A DNA stretch of 64,000 bases from Rheinheimera sp. A13L. GTDB taxonomy: Bacteria; Pseudomonadota; Gammaproteobacteria; Enterobacterales; Alteromonadaceae. This document shows positions 27,709 to 36,254 of the stretch, in pieces. Both the position numbers and the translations under genes were made by a program. Position 1 is the first letter of the stretch, and each line of letters begins with the position of its first letter. A model generated the notes under the pieces. It had not been told where the DNA came from and made no database searches. It was given only the letters and a program-made list of their open reading frames with translations. The DNA is taken from positions 1 through 64,000 of the forward strand of contig NZ_AFHI01000018.1 of the NCBI RefSeq assembly GCF_000217935.1, in the 5' to 3' direction.

Positions 27709-27725
27709 GCGGACTGGACACAAGT

Positions 27726-27801
27726 CGGGCGGGGATAAACCCGCGCCCCTACAACGCAATTTGCAAAATAAATCCGTAGGGGTGACCTTTATGGTCGCCC
27801 G
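27726..27801. repeat. Paired REP-like palindromes (BIME-like)
   Basis: Two facing elements: GGGCGGGGATAAACCCGCGCCCC (27727-27750) and GTAGGGGTGACCTTTATGGTCGCCCG (27776-27801). Each is a short hairpin with an A/T loop and a GTAGGGG edge, and they face each other. A third member is at 30006-30031. This is the layout of bacterial interspersed mosaic elements. Confidence 0.65.
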
Positions 27802-27849
27802 TCTGTAACGCCGCTGCGGCATCAAGCGCGCAGGATAAAATCCAAAGGC

Positions 27850-27961
27850 ATTGGTGTTGCAGCAAGGCGACAAGTGATTGAGACCCCAGGAGCATAGTTG
27901 TCCTATGTGACTGGGGCGAAGAGCGCAGTCAACGCCGCTGCGGCGCCAAGGACGCAGGATT
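27850..27961. repeat. Dispersed palindromic repeat, copy 2
   Basis: Second copy of the element at 4629-4741. The central hairpin is CCCCA / CATAG / TTGTC / CTATG / TGGGG, flanked by GGCGACAAG and GCGAAGAGCGCAGTCAAC. The tail AACGCCGCTGCGGC...CAAGGACGCAGGAT is repeated just upstream (27809-27839: AACGCCGCTGCGGC...GCGCAGGAT), so a partial third copy precedes it. Confidence 0.7.
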
Positions 27962-27962
27962 T

Positions 27963-28529
27963 TCAGAAATAGATGATCATCTCGGCTGCTTCACAGCGAC
28001 AATCAAAACCACAACGCACACATTCATAACCGTTATGGCTGTCTTGCCGCCATTTATCCGGATGAATTTTTACCAGTTGCCCACCTTGTTTTGTGAAGTA
28101 CTTCACTGCTGCATTGCCCGGGCTTTGCCGCCATAAATGCGCTACCCCTGCTTTTGCGCCTTGTTGTTTTAATGCAGCTATGGAGCGGTTCATCAGCTCT
28201 CCCCCTATGCCATGGCCTTGCCAATCCGGGGCTATGGTGTTGCATTTAAAATAACAGGTGTCGACTACAGCTGTGTGCCATAACTCAGTGCTACACCACT
28301 GATCAGGTTGCCACTGCCCGGCCGCCCAGCATAATCTGAACCCTACCAGTTGCTGATCCGCATAAGCCACAAAGCTGGCATCTATGCTCTGTTTAATACT
28401 TAACTGGTGGTAATACGCCAGAGACTGCTGATCCAGATAACCATCACCATGCACCTGATTGGCTAATTGCAGCAAAGCAGCATAATCCTGCAACTGAAGC
28501 TGGCGGTATTGAATAGCTATGGAATGCAT
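27963..28529 (-). CDS. GNAT-family acetyltransferase
   Basis: A 188-residue protein with the GNAT acetyl-CoA motif A near IAPDWQGHGIGGELMNRSI (about residue 105), preceded by a beta-rich N-terminal half. Four cysteines cluster at the C-terminus (CVRCGFDCRC), which is unusual for a GNAT protein and could bind a metal. The start at 28529 (MHSIAIQ) is likely; the frame is open to 28586 but would overlap the divergent oxidase's leader. Acceptor substrate unknown. Confidence 0.75.
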   Translation of the reverse strand: MHSIAIQYRQLQLQDYAALLQLANQVHGDGYLDQQSLAYYHQLSIKQSIDASFVAYADQQLVGFRLCWAAGQWQPDQWCSTELWHTAVVDTCYFKCNTIAPDWQGHGIGGELMNRSIAALKQQGAKAGVAHLWRQSPGNAAVKYFTKQGGQLVKIHPDKWRQDSHNGYECVRCGFDCRCEAAEMIIYF

Positions 28530-28619
28530 AAATGGCTCTTGGTTTTTCCTGTGGTTCTTGCCATGATCGCCAAAAGTTTCATCCAATACAATAGACCCGC
28601 ATCACAAGAGGAACAACGG

Positions 28620-29960
28620 ATGTACGACCCGCTTATCGACCCTCATCCCGGCCAGGGCCAGGCTTACCCACACAGCTATTGGGCCGATCATTCAGGCATA
28701 GCACCAGCAGATGATGGTCAGTTGCAACAGGATTTATCAGTGGATGTCGCTATTATTGGTGCTGGTTACACAGGTTTATCCTGTGCTTATCATCTGGCGA
28801 CTGAACATGGCGTAAAAGCTGTGGTGCTGGAGGCCAACAAAACCGCCTGGGGTTGCAGCGGCCGTAATGCCGGTTTTGTGCTGAAGTCTTCTGGCCGTAA
28901 GCCTTATTCGGTGATGCGAAGCCAGTATGGCGAAGAGGTGATGCGTGGTATTTACCATGAATTTTGTGCTGGTCTTGAAACCGTCAAATCGTTGATTGCC
29001 ACAGGCATAGAGTGCGATCAACAGGAAGCGGGTTATTTGCGTATGGCCCATAAGCCATCAATGATCAAAAGCCTGCAGCAACAAGCCCAGTTACTACAAA
29101 AAGAATTTGGTTATCAGGTTGAGTTATTCAGCCGTGACGAGCTGCATCAGCATTTTGTCGCCGATCAGCATGCCTATGCGGCCTTGCGTTTTTATGATGG
29201 TTTTGGCGTTAACCCGTTAAAACTGGCATGGGGTTATCAGCAACTGGCGCAAAAAGCCGGAGCTAAAATTTATAGCTCAAGCCCTGTCACTCAGTGGCAA
29301 CAGGACGGTGAACAGCAGTTGCTTATTACTCCGCAAGGCACAGTGCGGGCAAAAAAAGTGGTGATTGCCAGCAACGGCTACACGCCAAAGCTGCTGCACA
29401 GCGCTGTGCAGTCCCGTACCTTACCTGTGTTGTCGCAAATTATTGTGACAGAACCTTTGTCTGAAGCCCAACTGGCCGCCTGCAACTTTTTAACCTCGCA
29501 AGTCATTATGGATACCAGAGCGCTGAAGTATTACTACCGTAAATTACCGGATAACCGCATTTTGTTTGGTGGCCGCGGCGCTATAACAGGTCAGGGCGCA
29601 GAGGATCCTTATTTTGCTCACCGCTTGCTTGAGGTTTTAAAACTCAGTTTCCCGGCTTTACAGTCACTCAAATACGACTACAGCTGGTCAGGCTGGATTT
29701 GTATGACACTGGATGATATTCCACATCTGGCTCAGGCCGATGACAAAGGCAATGTGCTGTACAGCATGGGCTATTGCGGCAGCGGTCTGACATTCTCAGT
29801 TCAGGCAGGCAAACGACTGGCAGAACGTTTAATGGGAGTGCCTTTACCCGCCATTCCAATCTATCAGAAAGCTTTGCCGCAGTTTCCTTTGCCAGCGTTG
29901 CGACGTTTGGGCCAGTGGGGCTATTTTCATTATGGTATGGTCAAAGACCGCTGGTTCTAA
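28620..29960 (+). CDS. FAD-dependent amine oxidase (PuuB-like)
   Basis: A 446-residue DAO-type flavoenzyme. The N-terminal dinucleotide-binding motif VAIIGAGYTGLSCAYHLA (about 41-58), GCSGRNAGFVL and the C-terminal YSMGYCGSGLTFSVQAGKRLAERL match gamma-glutamylputrescine oxidase and related oxidases that release H2O2 and ammonia. Start at 28620 (MYDPLIDP) has an AGAGGA site; the frame is open upstream within the divergent acetyltransferase. The enzyme may use polyamine-derived substrates, fitting the speE/speA genes elsewhere in the window, but this is inference. Confidence 0.8.
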   Translation: MYDPLIDPHPGQGQAYPHSYWADHSGIAPADDGQLQQDLSVDVAIIGAGYTGLSCAYHLATEHGVKAVVLEANKTAWGCSGRNAGFVLKSSGRKPYSVMRSQYGEEVMRGIYHEFCAGLETVKSLIATGIECDQQEAGYLRMAHKPSMIKSLQQQAQLLQKEFGYQVELFSRDELHQHFVADQHAYAALRFYDGFGVNPLKLAWGYQQLAQKAGAKIYSSSPVTQWQQDGEQQLLITPQGTVRAKKVVIASNGYTPKLLHSAVQSRTLPVLSQIIVTEPLSEAQLAACNFLTSQVIMDTRALKYYYRKLPDNRILFGGRGAITGQGAEDPYFAHRLLEVLKLSFPALQSLKYDYSWSGWICMTLDDIPHLAQADDKGNVLYSMGYCGSGLTFSVQAGKRLAERLMGVPLPAIPIYQKALPQFPLPALRRLGQWGYFHYGMVKDRWF

Positions 29961-29967
29961 TCCTCTT

Positions 29968-30031
29968 AGTACAGATCGAAAGTACAGATCGAATTGGACG
30001 CGAGACGGGCGGGGATAAACCCTGCCCCTAC
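29968..30031. repeat. Tandem 13-mer and REP-like palindrome
   Basis: AGTACAGATCGAA is repeated exactly twice (29968-29980, 29981-29993). It is followed by GGGCGGGGATAAACCCTGCCCC (30007-30028), a copy of the REP-like element at 27727. Confidence 0.65.
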
Positions 30032-30109
30032 CGAAGCTGCAGCAATTTCTTGGGTATATAAACAGAGTCAGGTAAACTGGCGGCCATATCTGGAGTGAGA
30101 AAAAACATC

Positions 30110-30310
30110 ATGAGTTCAAGCAAAGCGTTAAAAAAGAAAATCAGTAAAAGAGCCAAACAAAAGAAAAACATTCTGGTGAAGAACTCTATCCGGTTAAAAC
30201 AAAAAGCGGAAGAAGCTCAGACTGAAAACACTGAGACCGATGTTACTCAGGTTGAGGCAACTCAAGCTCCTGATTCACCTCTGAAAAATACTTCAGCTGC
30301 AACTGAGTAA
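30110..30310 (+). CDS. Lysine-rich small protein
   Basis: A 66-residue protein with a strongly basic N-terminal half (KALKKKISKRAKQKKNILVK) and an acidic, Thr/Glu-rich tail. Such a pattern could suit a nucleic-acid-binding small protein; no family is recognised. ATG 30110 is preceded by a good GGAGTGA site. Its last 68 bases overlap the end of the convergent solute-binding protein gene. Confidence 0.55.
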   Translation: MSSSKALKKKISKRAKQKKNILVKNSIRLKQKAEEAQTENTETDVTQVEATQAPDSPLKNTSAATE

Positions 30311-30992
30311 AAATAGGTTCTTGCTGCACCTCAGCCAGAGCCTTATCAAATTTTTTCCTTAATTGCGCGTTTTTAAAAGCCGCTCTGTATAAACTGGGCT
30401 GAAACACTGGTGCTAGATCAAAAGGCTGCATACTGTGGCCTGCCAGTTTGGCATAGTAATAAAAGATATTTCGGTCCATCACCACTACGTCACAACGCTC
30501 CAGTAATAACATCTGTAGTTGCTGACTCTGATTTGCCACTTCCTGATAATTCAGCACCAGAGGCACCAGTTGCTGATATTCAGGGCCTAACAAAATGCGG
30601 GCATTATGAAAAGCCACCACAGAATAGGGTTGTAGTTGCTCTAAGCTACGCAACTGCAAACTTTTGGACGACAGACTGGCGGCGACATTCTGATAACGGA
30701 TATAAGGTTGTGAATAAAATAGCTGTTTCTGCTCAGGATCAGGCCTTTGCAGAGTTGCTATATCCCCCCTTCCTGCCAGCATTAAATCTTTAATCCTGGC
30801 ATTGGGCACATGCAAAAAAACGGCGTCGTAGCCCATTTTTTTGCTTAACAAACGTAATAAATCCAGCTCATAACCTGAACTGTCGTTTAAGTCGATATAG
30901 GGGGGTTTATCCAGGCCAACCAGAATGGTCAGCTCTGTTTTAGCTTGAGCCGTTAAACTAAAGACGATACATAAAAACAACAACCATCTCAT
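30243..30992 (-). CDS. Periplasmic solute-binding-like protein (SBP_bac_3)
   Basis: A 249-residue exported protein with a signal peptide (1-17) and a family 3 solute-binding fold: GLDKPPYIDL, GYELDLLRLL, RGDIATLQRP and the late DVVVMDRNIFYYYAK segment. No ABC permease or ATPase lies nearby, so it may serve as a sensor or belong to an incomplete system. Its 3' end overlaps the small basic gene by 68 bases. Confidence 0.75.
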   Translation of the reverse strand: MRWLLFLCIVFSLTAQAKTELTILVGLDKPPYIDLNDSSGYELDLLRLLSKKMGYDAVFLHVPNARIKDLMLAGRGDIATLQRPDPEQKQLFYSQPYIRYQNVAASLSSKSLQLRSLEQLQPYSVVAFHNARILLGPEYQQLVPLVLNYQEVANQSQQLQMLLLERCDVVVMDRNIFYYYAKLAGHSMQPFDLAPVFQPSLYRAAFKNAQLRKKFDKALAEVQQEPIFTQLQLKYFSEVNQELELPQPE

Positions 30993-31069
30993 GCGTTTAC
31001 CTCTATACCAGCCGTTAGAATAAGTTTAGTCTGGATCAGATTATCCTTAATCTGCAAAGGCCATTCTGT

Positions 31070-31330
31070 ATGTCAGCATCAGTTGAGATCCAACACCATC
31101 CTCAAGAGCATCGCTTTGTTATTCAGTGGGCAAAAGAACAGGCAGAGCTTCTATATAGCCTTGACCCAAACAGCGGGAAAATCAACTTTTACCGCACTTA
31201 TGTTCCAGAAAATGCCAGAGGACAAGGTTTGGCTAAAAAATTGGTGGAAACAGGCCTGAGCTGGGCCAAAAAACAGGGCTATCAGATAGAAGCCAGTTGC
31301 TCTTATGTGTTGCCCTTTTTAAAGAATTAA
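31070..31330 (+). CDS. Short GNAT-type acetyltransferase (YjdJ-like)
   Basis: An 86-residue minimal GNAT domain. YRTYVPENARGQGLAKKLVETGLSWAKKQGY carries the acetyl-CoA loop (RGQGLA), and CSYVLPFLKN ends it, as in the YjdJ/NATD1-like group. It lies divergent from the solute-binding protein gene. Substrate unknown. Confidence 0.8.
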   Translation: MSASVEIQHHPQEHRFVIQWAKEQAELLYSLDPNSGKINFYRTYVPENARGQGLAKKLVETGLSWAKKQGYQIEASCSYVLPFLKN

Positions 31331-31483
31331 CACATGAACCAAAAATGTTTAGGGCGACAGCGCACAGACAATCAGGTTGCGGCTTGAAATAACGGTTCAG
31401 TTTGAGTACAGCTTGACAGGCCTACACTCTTTTCAACTTCATTGCCGCAGGCAATCGAACTTTATAACAAAGAATTGGGGTGT

Positions 31484-32023
31484 ATGATGAACAAGTCTCT
31501 TATTGCAGGTTTAGTAGTAGGTGGTATCGCCGTTACTGCTTTAGGCTCTATGGCAGGCTACAGCTATTTAGATAAAGCACCGGAATACGCCGAAGTAGTT
31601 GCCAGCAAAGCTGTGTATGAAAGTTACAACGTGCCGGTTGAACAATGTACCGATCAAATTGTGCAGCAAAAAGCAGCTGTACAGGATCAACATCAAATCG
31701 CAGGTACAGTGTTAGGTGCTGTGGTAGGTGGTGTACTGGGTAATCAGGTTGGCGGTGGTTCAGGTAAGAAGATTGCAACTGTTGCAGGTGCTGCAGCTGG
31801 TGGTTATGCCGGTAAACAAGTGCAAAACGACATGCAGAACAAGGATGTGGAAAGCACAACCCGCCGGGTTTGTAAAACTGTACAGAAGAAAGAGCAACGA
31901 GTTGTTGGTTACGACGTAACCTATTTGTTGGACGGTAAAGTCCACAAAACGCGTTTAAATGAAGAACCAGCAGAACGACTGCCGGTGAAAGATGGCAAGT
32001 TGCTGACAGCAAGCGCCAACTAA
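31484..32023 (+). CDS. Glycine-zipper 2TM domain protein
   Basis: A 179-residue envelope protein. An N-terminal hydrophobic segment (about 5-25) is followed by a glycine-zipper region, GAVVGGVLGNQVGGGSG...AGAAAGGYAGKQ, typical of outer-membrane or envelope-stress glycine-zipper proteins (Rick_17kDa-like). A soluble C-terminal part ends near ASAN. ATG 31484 or 31487 is the start; the frame upstream to 31442 lacks a site. A strong terminator follows. Confidence 0.75.
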   Translation: MMNKSLIAGLVVGGIAVTALGSMAGYSYLDKAPEYAEVVASKAVYESYNVPVEQCTDQIVQQKAAVQDQHQIAGTVLGAVVGGVLGNQVGGGSGKKIATVAGAAAGGYAGKQVQNDMQNKDVESTTRRVCKTVQKKEQRVVGYDVTYLLDGKVHKTRLNEEPAERLPVKDGKLLTASAN

Positions 32024-32025
32024 GA

Positions 32026-32053
32026 AAATGCCCCGTTTTGGGGCATTTTTGTT
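32026..32053 (+). terminator. Terminator after the glycine-zipper gene
   Basis: Stem AAATGCCCC / GGGGCATTT with loop GTTTT, then a run of T. It begins 3 bases after the stop codon. Confidence 0.9.
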
Positions 32054-32170
32054 TCTGCAGCTCAGCATTTCAAGACCCCTTGTTATATTTTGAAGTTTTC
32101 CTTGCGGCTTACCTAAAGCAGACCTATGGTGCTAAAGGAGCATATGCGATAACACAGGGCTGTTCATCTC

Positions 32171-33631
32171 ATGTCAGCATTGGGCTTTAAGGGTGCAGGC
32201 GCTATTCTTTTGCTTTGCCTTTGGCTGGTAAACGCAGCTGCATGGGCAAAGCCTCTGTTGTCTGATGCTCAAACACAGCACCTGAAACAAAAAGGTAAAA
32301 TCACTTATTGTATAGACCCGGACTGGCTGCCTTTTGAAGCACTGTCGGCGCAAGGCAAACATACAGGTATGTCGGCCGAATATATTCGCCTGTTACAACA
32401 AATGCTGCCTGTACCACTGGAGCTGCATCCAACACCAAACTGGCCTGCTTCCTTGCAAGCAGCCAAAGACAGACACTGTGATCTACTCACTCTGGCTATG
32501 CCCACTCCATCCCGTCTTGAGTACTTAAACTTCAGCAAAGCGTATCTGGACGTTCCTAATGTAGTGGTTACAACCAAAGACAAAGCCTTTATCCGTGCTG
32601 TGGCTGATATTCCAGACTCAGCTCCGATAGGGATCAGAGCCGGTTTTGGCACGCTTGAGCTTTATCAGCAACGTTACCCACAATTACAGCTGGTGCCTTT
32701 TCATAGCTATGAACAAGGGCTATTGCAGGTTCAGGCCGGCAATCTGTACGGCATGCTTGGCAATATGGGCAGTATCAGCTTTAGCCTGCAACAAAACGCC
32801 ATCACCAACCTGAAAATAGCAGGCCGATTAGCTGAAGATACGCTGCTGAGTCTGGCGTGCCGCAATGATGACCCTGTACTGCTGGAAATTTTTGATACCT
32901 TACTGGCACAGATCAGTCCGGAACAAAAACAACAGATCAATAATCACTGGCTGGCCATTCGCTACGACCAGGGGTTTGACTACGAATTATTCTGGCAAAT
33001 GCTGCTGGCTTTTGTATTGCTGATTTCAATCGTCAGCATCAGTTACCTGAAACTAAAAAAACTGAATCAGGCACTGATCGAAGCCAATATCCGGCTGGAA
33101 CAGTTAAGTCAGCATGACCCTTTAACCGGCTTGTACAACAGGCAATATTTTGAACCCCGGGTACAACAGGCGCTGGCTTTGTGTCAGCGACAACAGTTGC
33201 CACTCACCTTAGCCATGATGGATTTGGACCACTTTAAACAGATTAACGACAACCTTGGTCACAACTTTGGTGATCAGTGCTTAAAAGACTTTGCCACTTT
33301 ATGCCAAAGCCAATTTCAGCGTAAAGACGACTTACTGGTGCGTTATGGCGGCGAAGAATTTATTCTGGTCAGCGTAGGCTGTGACGCAGAGACTATGCAG
33401 GAGTTATTGCAGGATTTTTTACAGCGTCTGGAAGCCCATCAGGTGCAGTTGAATAAGCAACAAGGCCACTGCACTGTCAGTATCGGCTGGTACTGTGATA
33501 TTCCGCCCTCTGACATGGATAGCGAAGCTCTGGTCGAATTGGCGGATCAGGCCTTGTATCTTGCTAAAGATGCAGGGCGTAACTGCCTGGTTCGATCCAA
33601 AGCTGTGGCTTCTTCTAGCCCAGATTATTAA
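32171..33631 (+). CDS. Diguanylate cyclase with periplasmic solute-binding sensor
   Basis: A 486-residue inner-membrane enzyme making cyclic di-GMP. The signal peptide (1-26) is followed by a solute-binding SBP_bac_3 sensor (about 35-265), one membrane helix (about 276-296), then a GGDEF domain (about 315-480) with LDHFKQIND and the active-site loop GGEEF (392-396). A periplasmic small-molecule ligand probably controls c-di-GMP synthesis. The last 17 bases overlap the convergent Lrp-type gene. Confidence 0.88.
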   Translation: MSALGFKGAGAILLLCLWLVNAAAWAKPLLSDAQTQHLKQKGKITYCIDPDWLPFEALSAQGKHTGMSAEYIRLLQQMLPVPLELHPTPNWPASLQAAKDRHCDLLTLAMPTPSRLEYLNFSKAYLDVPNVVVTTKDKAFIRAVADIPDSAPIGIRAGFGTLELYQQRYPQLQLVPFHSYEQGLLQVQAGNLYGMLGNMGSISFSLQQNAITNLKIAGRLAEDTLLSLACRNDDPVLLEIFDTLLAQISPEQKQQINNHWLAIRYDQGFDYELFWQMLLAFVLLISIVSISYLKLKKLNQALIEANIRLEQLSQHDPLTGLYNRQYFEPRVQQALALCQRQQLPLTLAMMDLDHFKQINDNLGHNFGDQCLKDFATLCQSQFQRKDDLLVRYGGEEFILVSVGCDAETMQELLQDFLQRLEAHQVQLNKQQGHCTVSIGWYCDIPPSDMDSEALVELADQALYLAKDAGRNCLVRSKAVASSSPDY

Positions 33632-34055
33632 TCCACTCACTCATCACCACATGAGTACGAATTTTAATCACATCCAGTTCGGCATCCAGTAACTCTCGAA
33701 TTTCATGCAGGCGCTGCATAGACTCTGTTTTTACATAGACCAGTAAATCCATTTCACCGCTGATGCCATGACAAGTGATCACTTCCGGAATAGCCCGAAA
33801 CACATGCATAACATCAGCACAACGACCACAACGATGCTGAATTTCAAAATAAGCCGACACTGCACTTTTTTGTGATTCAGACAACAGCACCTGATAACCG
33901 CGGATCACCCCGCTCTGCTCCAGCCGTTTAATACGGTCGGACACAGCAGTGCGTGACAAACTGACTTTCTCCGCCAGAGTAGACACACTTTGCCGCGCAT
34001 CTTTTTTCAGTTCAGCCAGAATATGTTGATCAAATTTATCCACCTTGTCTCGCAT
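33615..34055 (-). CDS. Lrp/AsnC-family transcriptional regulator
   Basis: A 146-residue feast/famine regulator: N-terminal helix-turn-helix (DARQSVSTLAEKVSLSRTAVSDRIKRLEQSGVI) and C-terminal RAM ligand-binding domain (about 70-140). ATG 34055 follows GGAG; the frame opens at 34070. Divergent from the YjeH-type exporter across 122 bases, so it probably controls that exporter in response to amino acids. Confidence 0.88.
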   Translation of the reverse strand: MRDKVDKFDQHILAELKKDARQSVSTLAEKVSLSRTAVSDRIKRLEQSGVIRGYQVLLSESQKSAVSAYFEIQHRCGRCADVMHVFRAIPEVITCHGISGEMDLLVYVKTESMQRLHEIRELLDAELDVIKIRTHVVMSEWINNLG

Positions 34056-34177
34056 CTCGCGCTCCGGCATTTTGCCGCTTTTGTTATCAATACAGCTGCA
34101 TTTTCACGGCAGAAAACCACAGTTTGCAGCCTGGGCTTTTATTAGAATATCACCAGCCCTAACCGAAGAGAAAAACT

Positions 34178-35449
34178 ATGTCACACAAAGGAATTGGACG
34201 CTGGCAAGGCGCGGCATTAATGGCCACCACCTTATTGGGTACCGGAGTATTTATTCTGCCGCAAATGACAGTCGCAGTGGCAGGCCCATGGGCGCTTCTG
34301 GCCTGGCTGATACTTACTGTCGCCGTATTGCCTCTGGCTTTTACTTTTGGTTTGCTGGCCAGCCGTTTTCCTCATGCCACAGGGCCTGCGCATTTTGCCG
34401 CTTTAGCTTTTGGTGAACTGACAGGCCGTATTCTTGGCCTGATGTTTTTGCTGGTGGTGCCACTTGGCGCCTCAGCTGCATTAATGATTACTTTTGAATT
34501 TATTGCGCCTTTGTTACCTCAGGCCCAGCAATGGCGCTTGCCTGTTGAACTGGGTTTGCTTGGGTTATTGTGGTTGCTGAACTACCGGGGGTTACAGCTT
34601 TCAGCCCGATTGCAGTTTGGGTTAACTCTGTTGATTATTGCGGTTGTGTTGCTGTTATTACTGGCTTTTGGCCTGCTGCAACCGCAAAACCTGCAACAAC
34701 CTTCTTTGCCTGACTTTAATGGCAGTGCATTAGCTGCGGCCTGTGCTATCGCCTTCTGGAGTTTTTTAGGCATAGAAGCCATGACGCATCTGGCCCATGA
34801 TTTCAGAGACGCCAGCAAAGATTTACTAGCTGCGCTGATCCGTGGTTGTCTGGTGGTTGGTGCTATTTATCTGGCCTGCAGCTACCTGGTGTTGGTAATG
34901 GGTTCTGGCCATCCGCTGGCTATGATTGGCGTTTTTAATCAGTTGCTCGGAGGCTATGGCGAACTGGTGCTTGGCGTCTTAGGTTTTTGCAGCGGCATAG
35001 CCACAGTGAATGTTTATACCGCCAGTGTGGCGCGTTCTTTGGCAAGTTTTAGCGAACAAGGCATTACTCCCGCTTTTTTTCAGCAGAAAAACGCTTACCA
35101 GATGCCGCAACGTGCTTTAACTGCCGTTATCGCTGCCATGGCCGGAGTTCTGGTATTAACCTGGATCAGCGGCCAACAACTGGAAGATTTAATCAGTTGG
35201 GTCAACGGCGTTTTTGTAGTGATTTATCTGCTCAGCATGGCAGCAGCTTATAAACTGCTGCCCGGCCGCTATAAAGGCTTGTGTCTGGTGAGTTTAGCTT
35301 TGTGCCTGATTCTGGCTGTGGCTATAGCAGAACATATGTTGTACGCCCTGCTGCTGATTGTTGTGCTTGGGCCGCTGCTTTATTTGCAGCAATACAAACA
35401 ACGCCTTAGTGCACCACCTTCAGCGAGCCCTCCTGGATCTGGCGTGTGA
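34178..35449 (+). CDS. yjeH: APC-family amino acid exporter (YjeH-like)
   Basis: A 423-residue, twelve-helix transporter. LLGTGVFILP near residue 20, GPAHFAALAFGE and FWSFLGIEAMTHLAHDFRD match E. coli YjeH, an exporter of methionine and branched-chain amino acids. The divergent Lrp/AsnC-type regulator is the likely controller. The last 44 bases overlap the convergent YceK-like lipoprotein gene. Confidence 0.82.
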   Translation: MSHKGIGRWQGAALMATTLLGTGVFILPQMTVAVAGPWALLAWLILTVAVLPLAFTFGLLASRFPHATGPAHFAALAFGELTGRILGLMFLLVVPLGASAALMITFEFIAPLLPQAQQWRLPVELGLLGLLWLLNYRGLQLSARLQFGLTLLIIAVVLLLLLAFGLLQPQNLQQPSLPDFNGSALAAACAIAFWSFLGIEAMTHLAHDFRDASKDLLAALIRGCLVVGAIYLACSYLVLVMGSGHPLAMIGVFNQLLGGYGELVLGVLGFCSGIATVNVYTASVARSLASFSEQGITPAFFQQKNAYQMPQRALTAVIAAMAGVLVLTWISGQQLEDLISWVNGVFVVIYLLSMAAAYKLLPGRYKGLCLVSLALCLILAVAIAEHMLYALLLIVVLGPLLYLQQYKQRLSAPPSASPPGSGV

Positions 35450-35741
35450 CAGTGTAAGGTAAAGCCAGGGTATCAGTGACAGCACAAAGCACAGTGTCAG
35501 CAGCCCAAAATGAAAAATACATCGGTGTACTATAGCCATTCTTGTTTGGTTCGCCGTAAAGCTGGCAAAAGTTATGGGCAGTCCCACTGTAAATACGTGG
35601 AATAGACTGACAGTAACTTTTTTTATTGTTGAAACTGATCGCCACTTTGCCTTTTTCCGGTTCCAGCGTTTGCATGGTGCCGCAGCCAGTTAGAACAGCC
35701 AGCAGTGTCAAAAGGCTCAATGTTTTGATAGGTACCCGCAT
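35406..35741 (-). CDS. YceK/YidQ-family lipoprotein
   Basis: A 111-residue lipoprotein with signal MRVPIKTLSLLTLLAVLTGC. The mature chain has IPRIYSGTAHNFCQLYG, a central hydrophobic FSFWAADTVLCAVTDTLALPYTV and a short tail, as in YceK/YidQ proteins of unknown function. It directly follows the cupin gene, with no gap. Confidence 0.78.
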   Translation of the reverse strand: MRVPIKTLSLLTLLAVLTGCGTMQTLEPEKGKVAISFNNKKSYCQSIPRIYSGTAHNFCQLYGEPNKNGYSTPMYFSFWAADTVLCAVTDTLALPYTVTRQIQEGSLKVVH

Positions 35742-36173
35742 TTATAATCCTTCGGTGAATGGGGTTGAATTCGGTTGCCCTACAGCTCCGGCATAAAAAA
35801 TCAGTAACAGCACAGGTTCAGTGCCGATATTTTTGCCGCTGTGCGCAGTGTTGACTACTTCCGCTAAAGCATCACCCGCTTTAACCACATTCTTTTTACC
35901 ATTTTTTAACTTAATTTCCAACTGACCTTGCAGCACAACCCCAAAAGAAGGCACAGCATGTAAATGCCAGCCGGTTTCCCCGCCTGGCGCTATTTCAATT
36001 CTGACACCGGTAATTTCGGCCTGACCTGGAGGGTACTGCAATAATGCGCCATCCCAGCTTTGGCTGGTTTTCAATACAGGCGTTACCTTTACAGCTGCAT
36101 TTGTTTCGATAGCGGATAAAGCGGGACTGATCAGCAAAAACAAAGCGCAGTTAAAACTGATGATTTTTTTCAT
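35742..36173 (-). CDS. Secreted cupin-domain protein
   Basis: A 143-residue protein with a signal peptide (1-20) and a single cupin domain: GETGWHLHAVPSFGVVLQGQLEI, GDALAEVVNTAHSG and EPVLLLIFYAG. The His-X-His and later His could hold a metal. Exported cupins are less common than cytoplasmic ones. Its stop touches the start of the YceK-like gene, so the two form an operon. Confidence 0.8.
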   Translation of the reverse strand: MKKIISFNCALFLLISPALSAIETNAAVKVTPVLKTSQSWDGALLQYPPGQAEITGVRIEIAPGGETGWHLHAVPSFGVVLQGQLEIKLKNGKKNVVKAGDALAEVVNTAHSGKNIGTEPVLLLIFYAGAVGQPNSTPFTEGL

Positions 36174-36254
36174 GGTTCATTCCACTCCATAACAGAAAGA
36201 ATGAAGTCTAGCTGGACAGTGGCAGATCACAAAAATATGCTGGGGAAAGCATTG

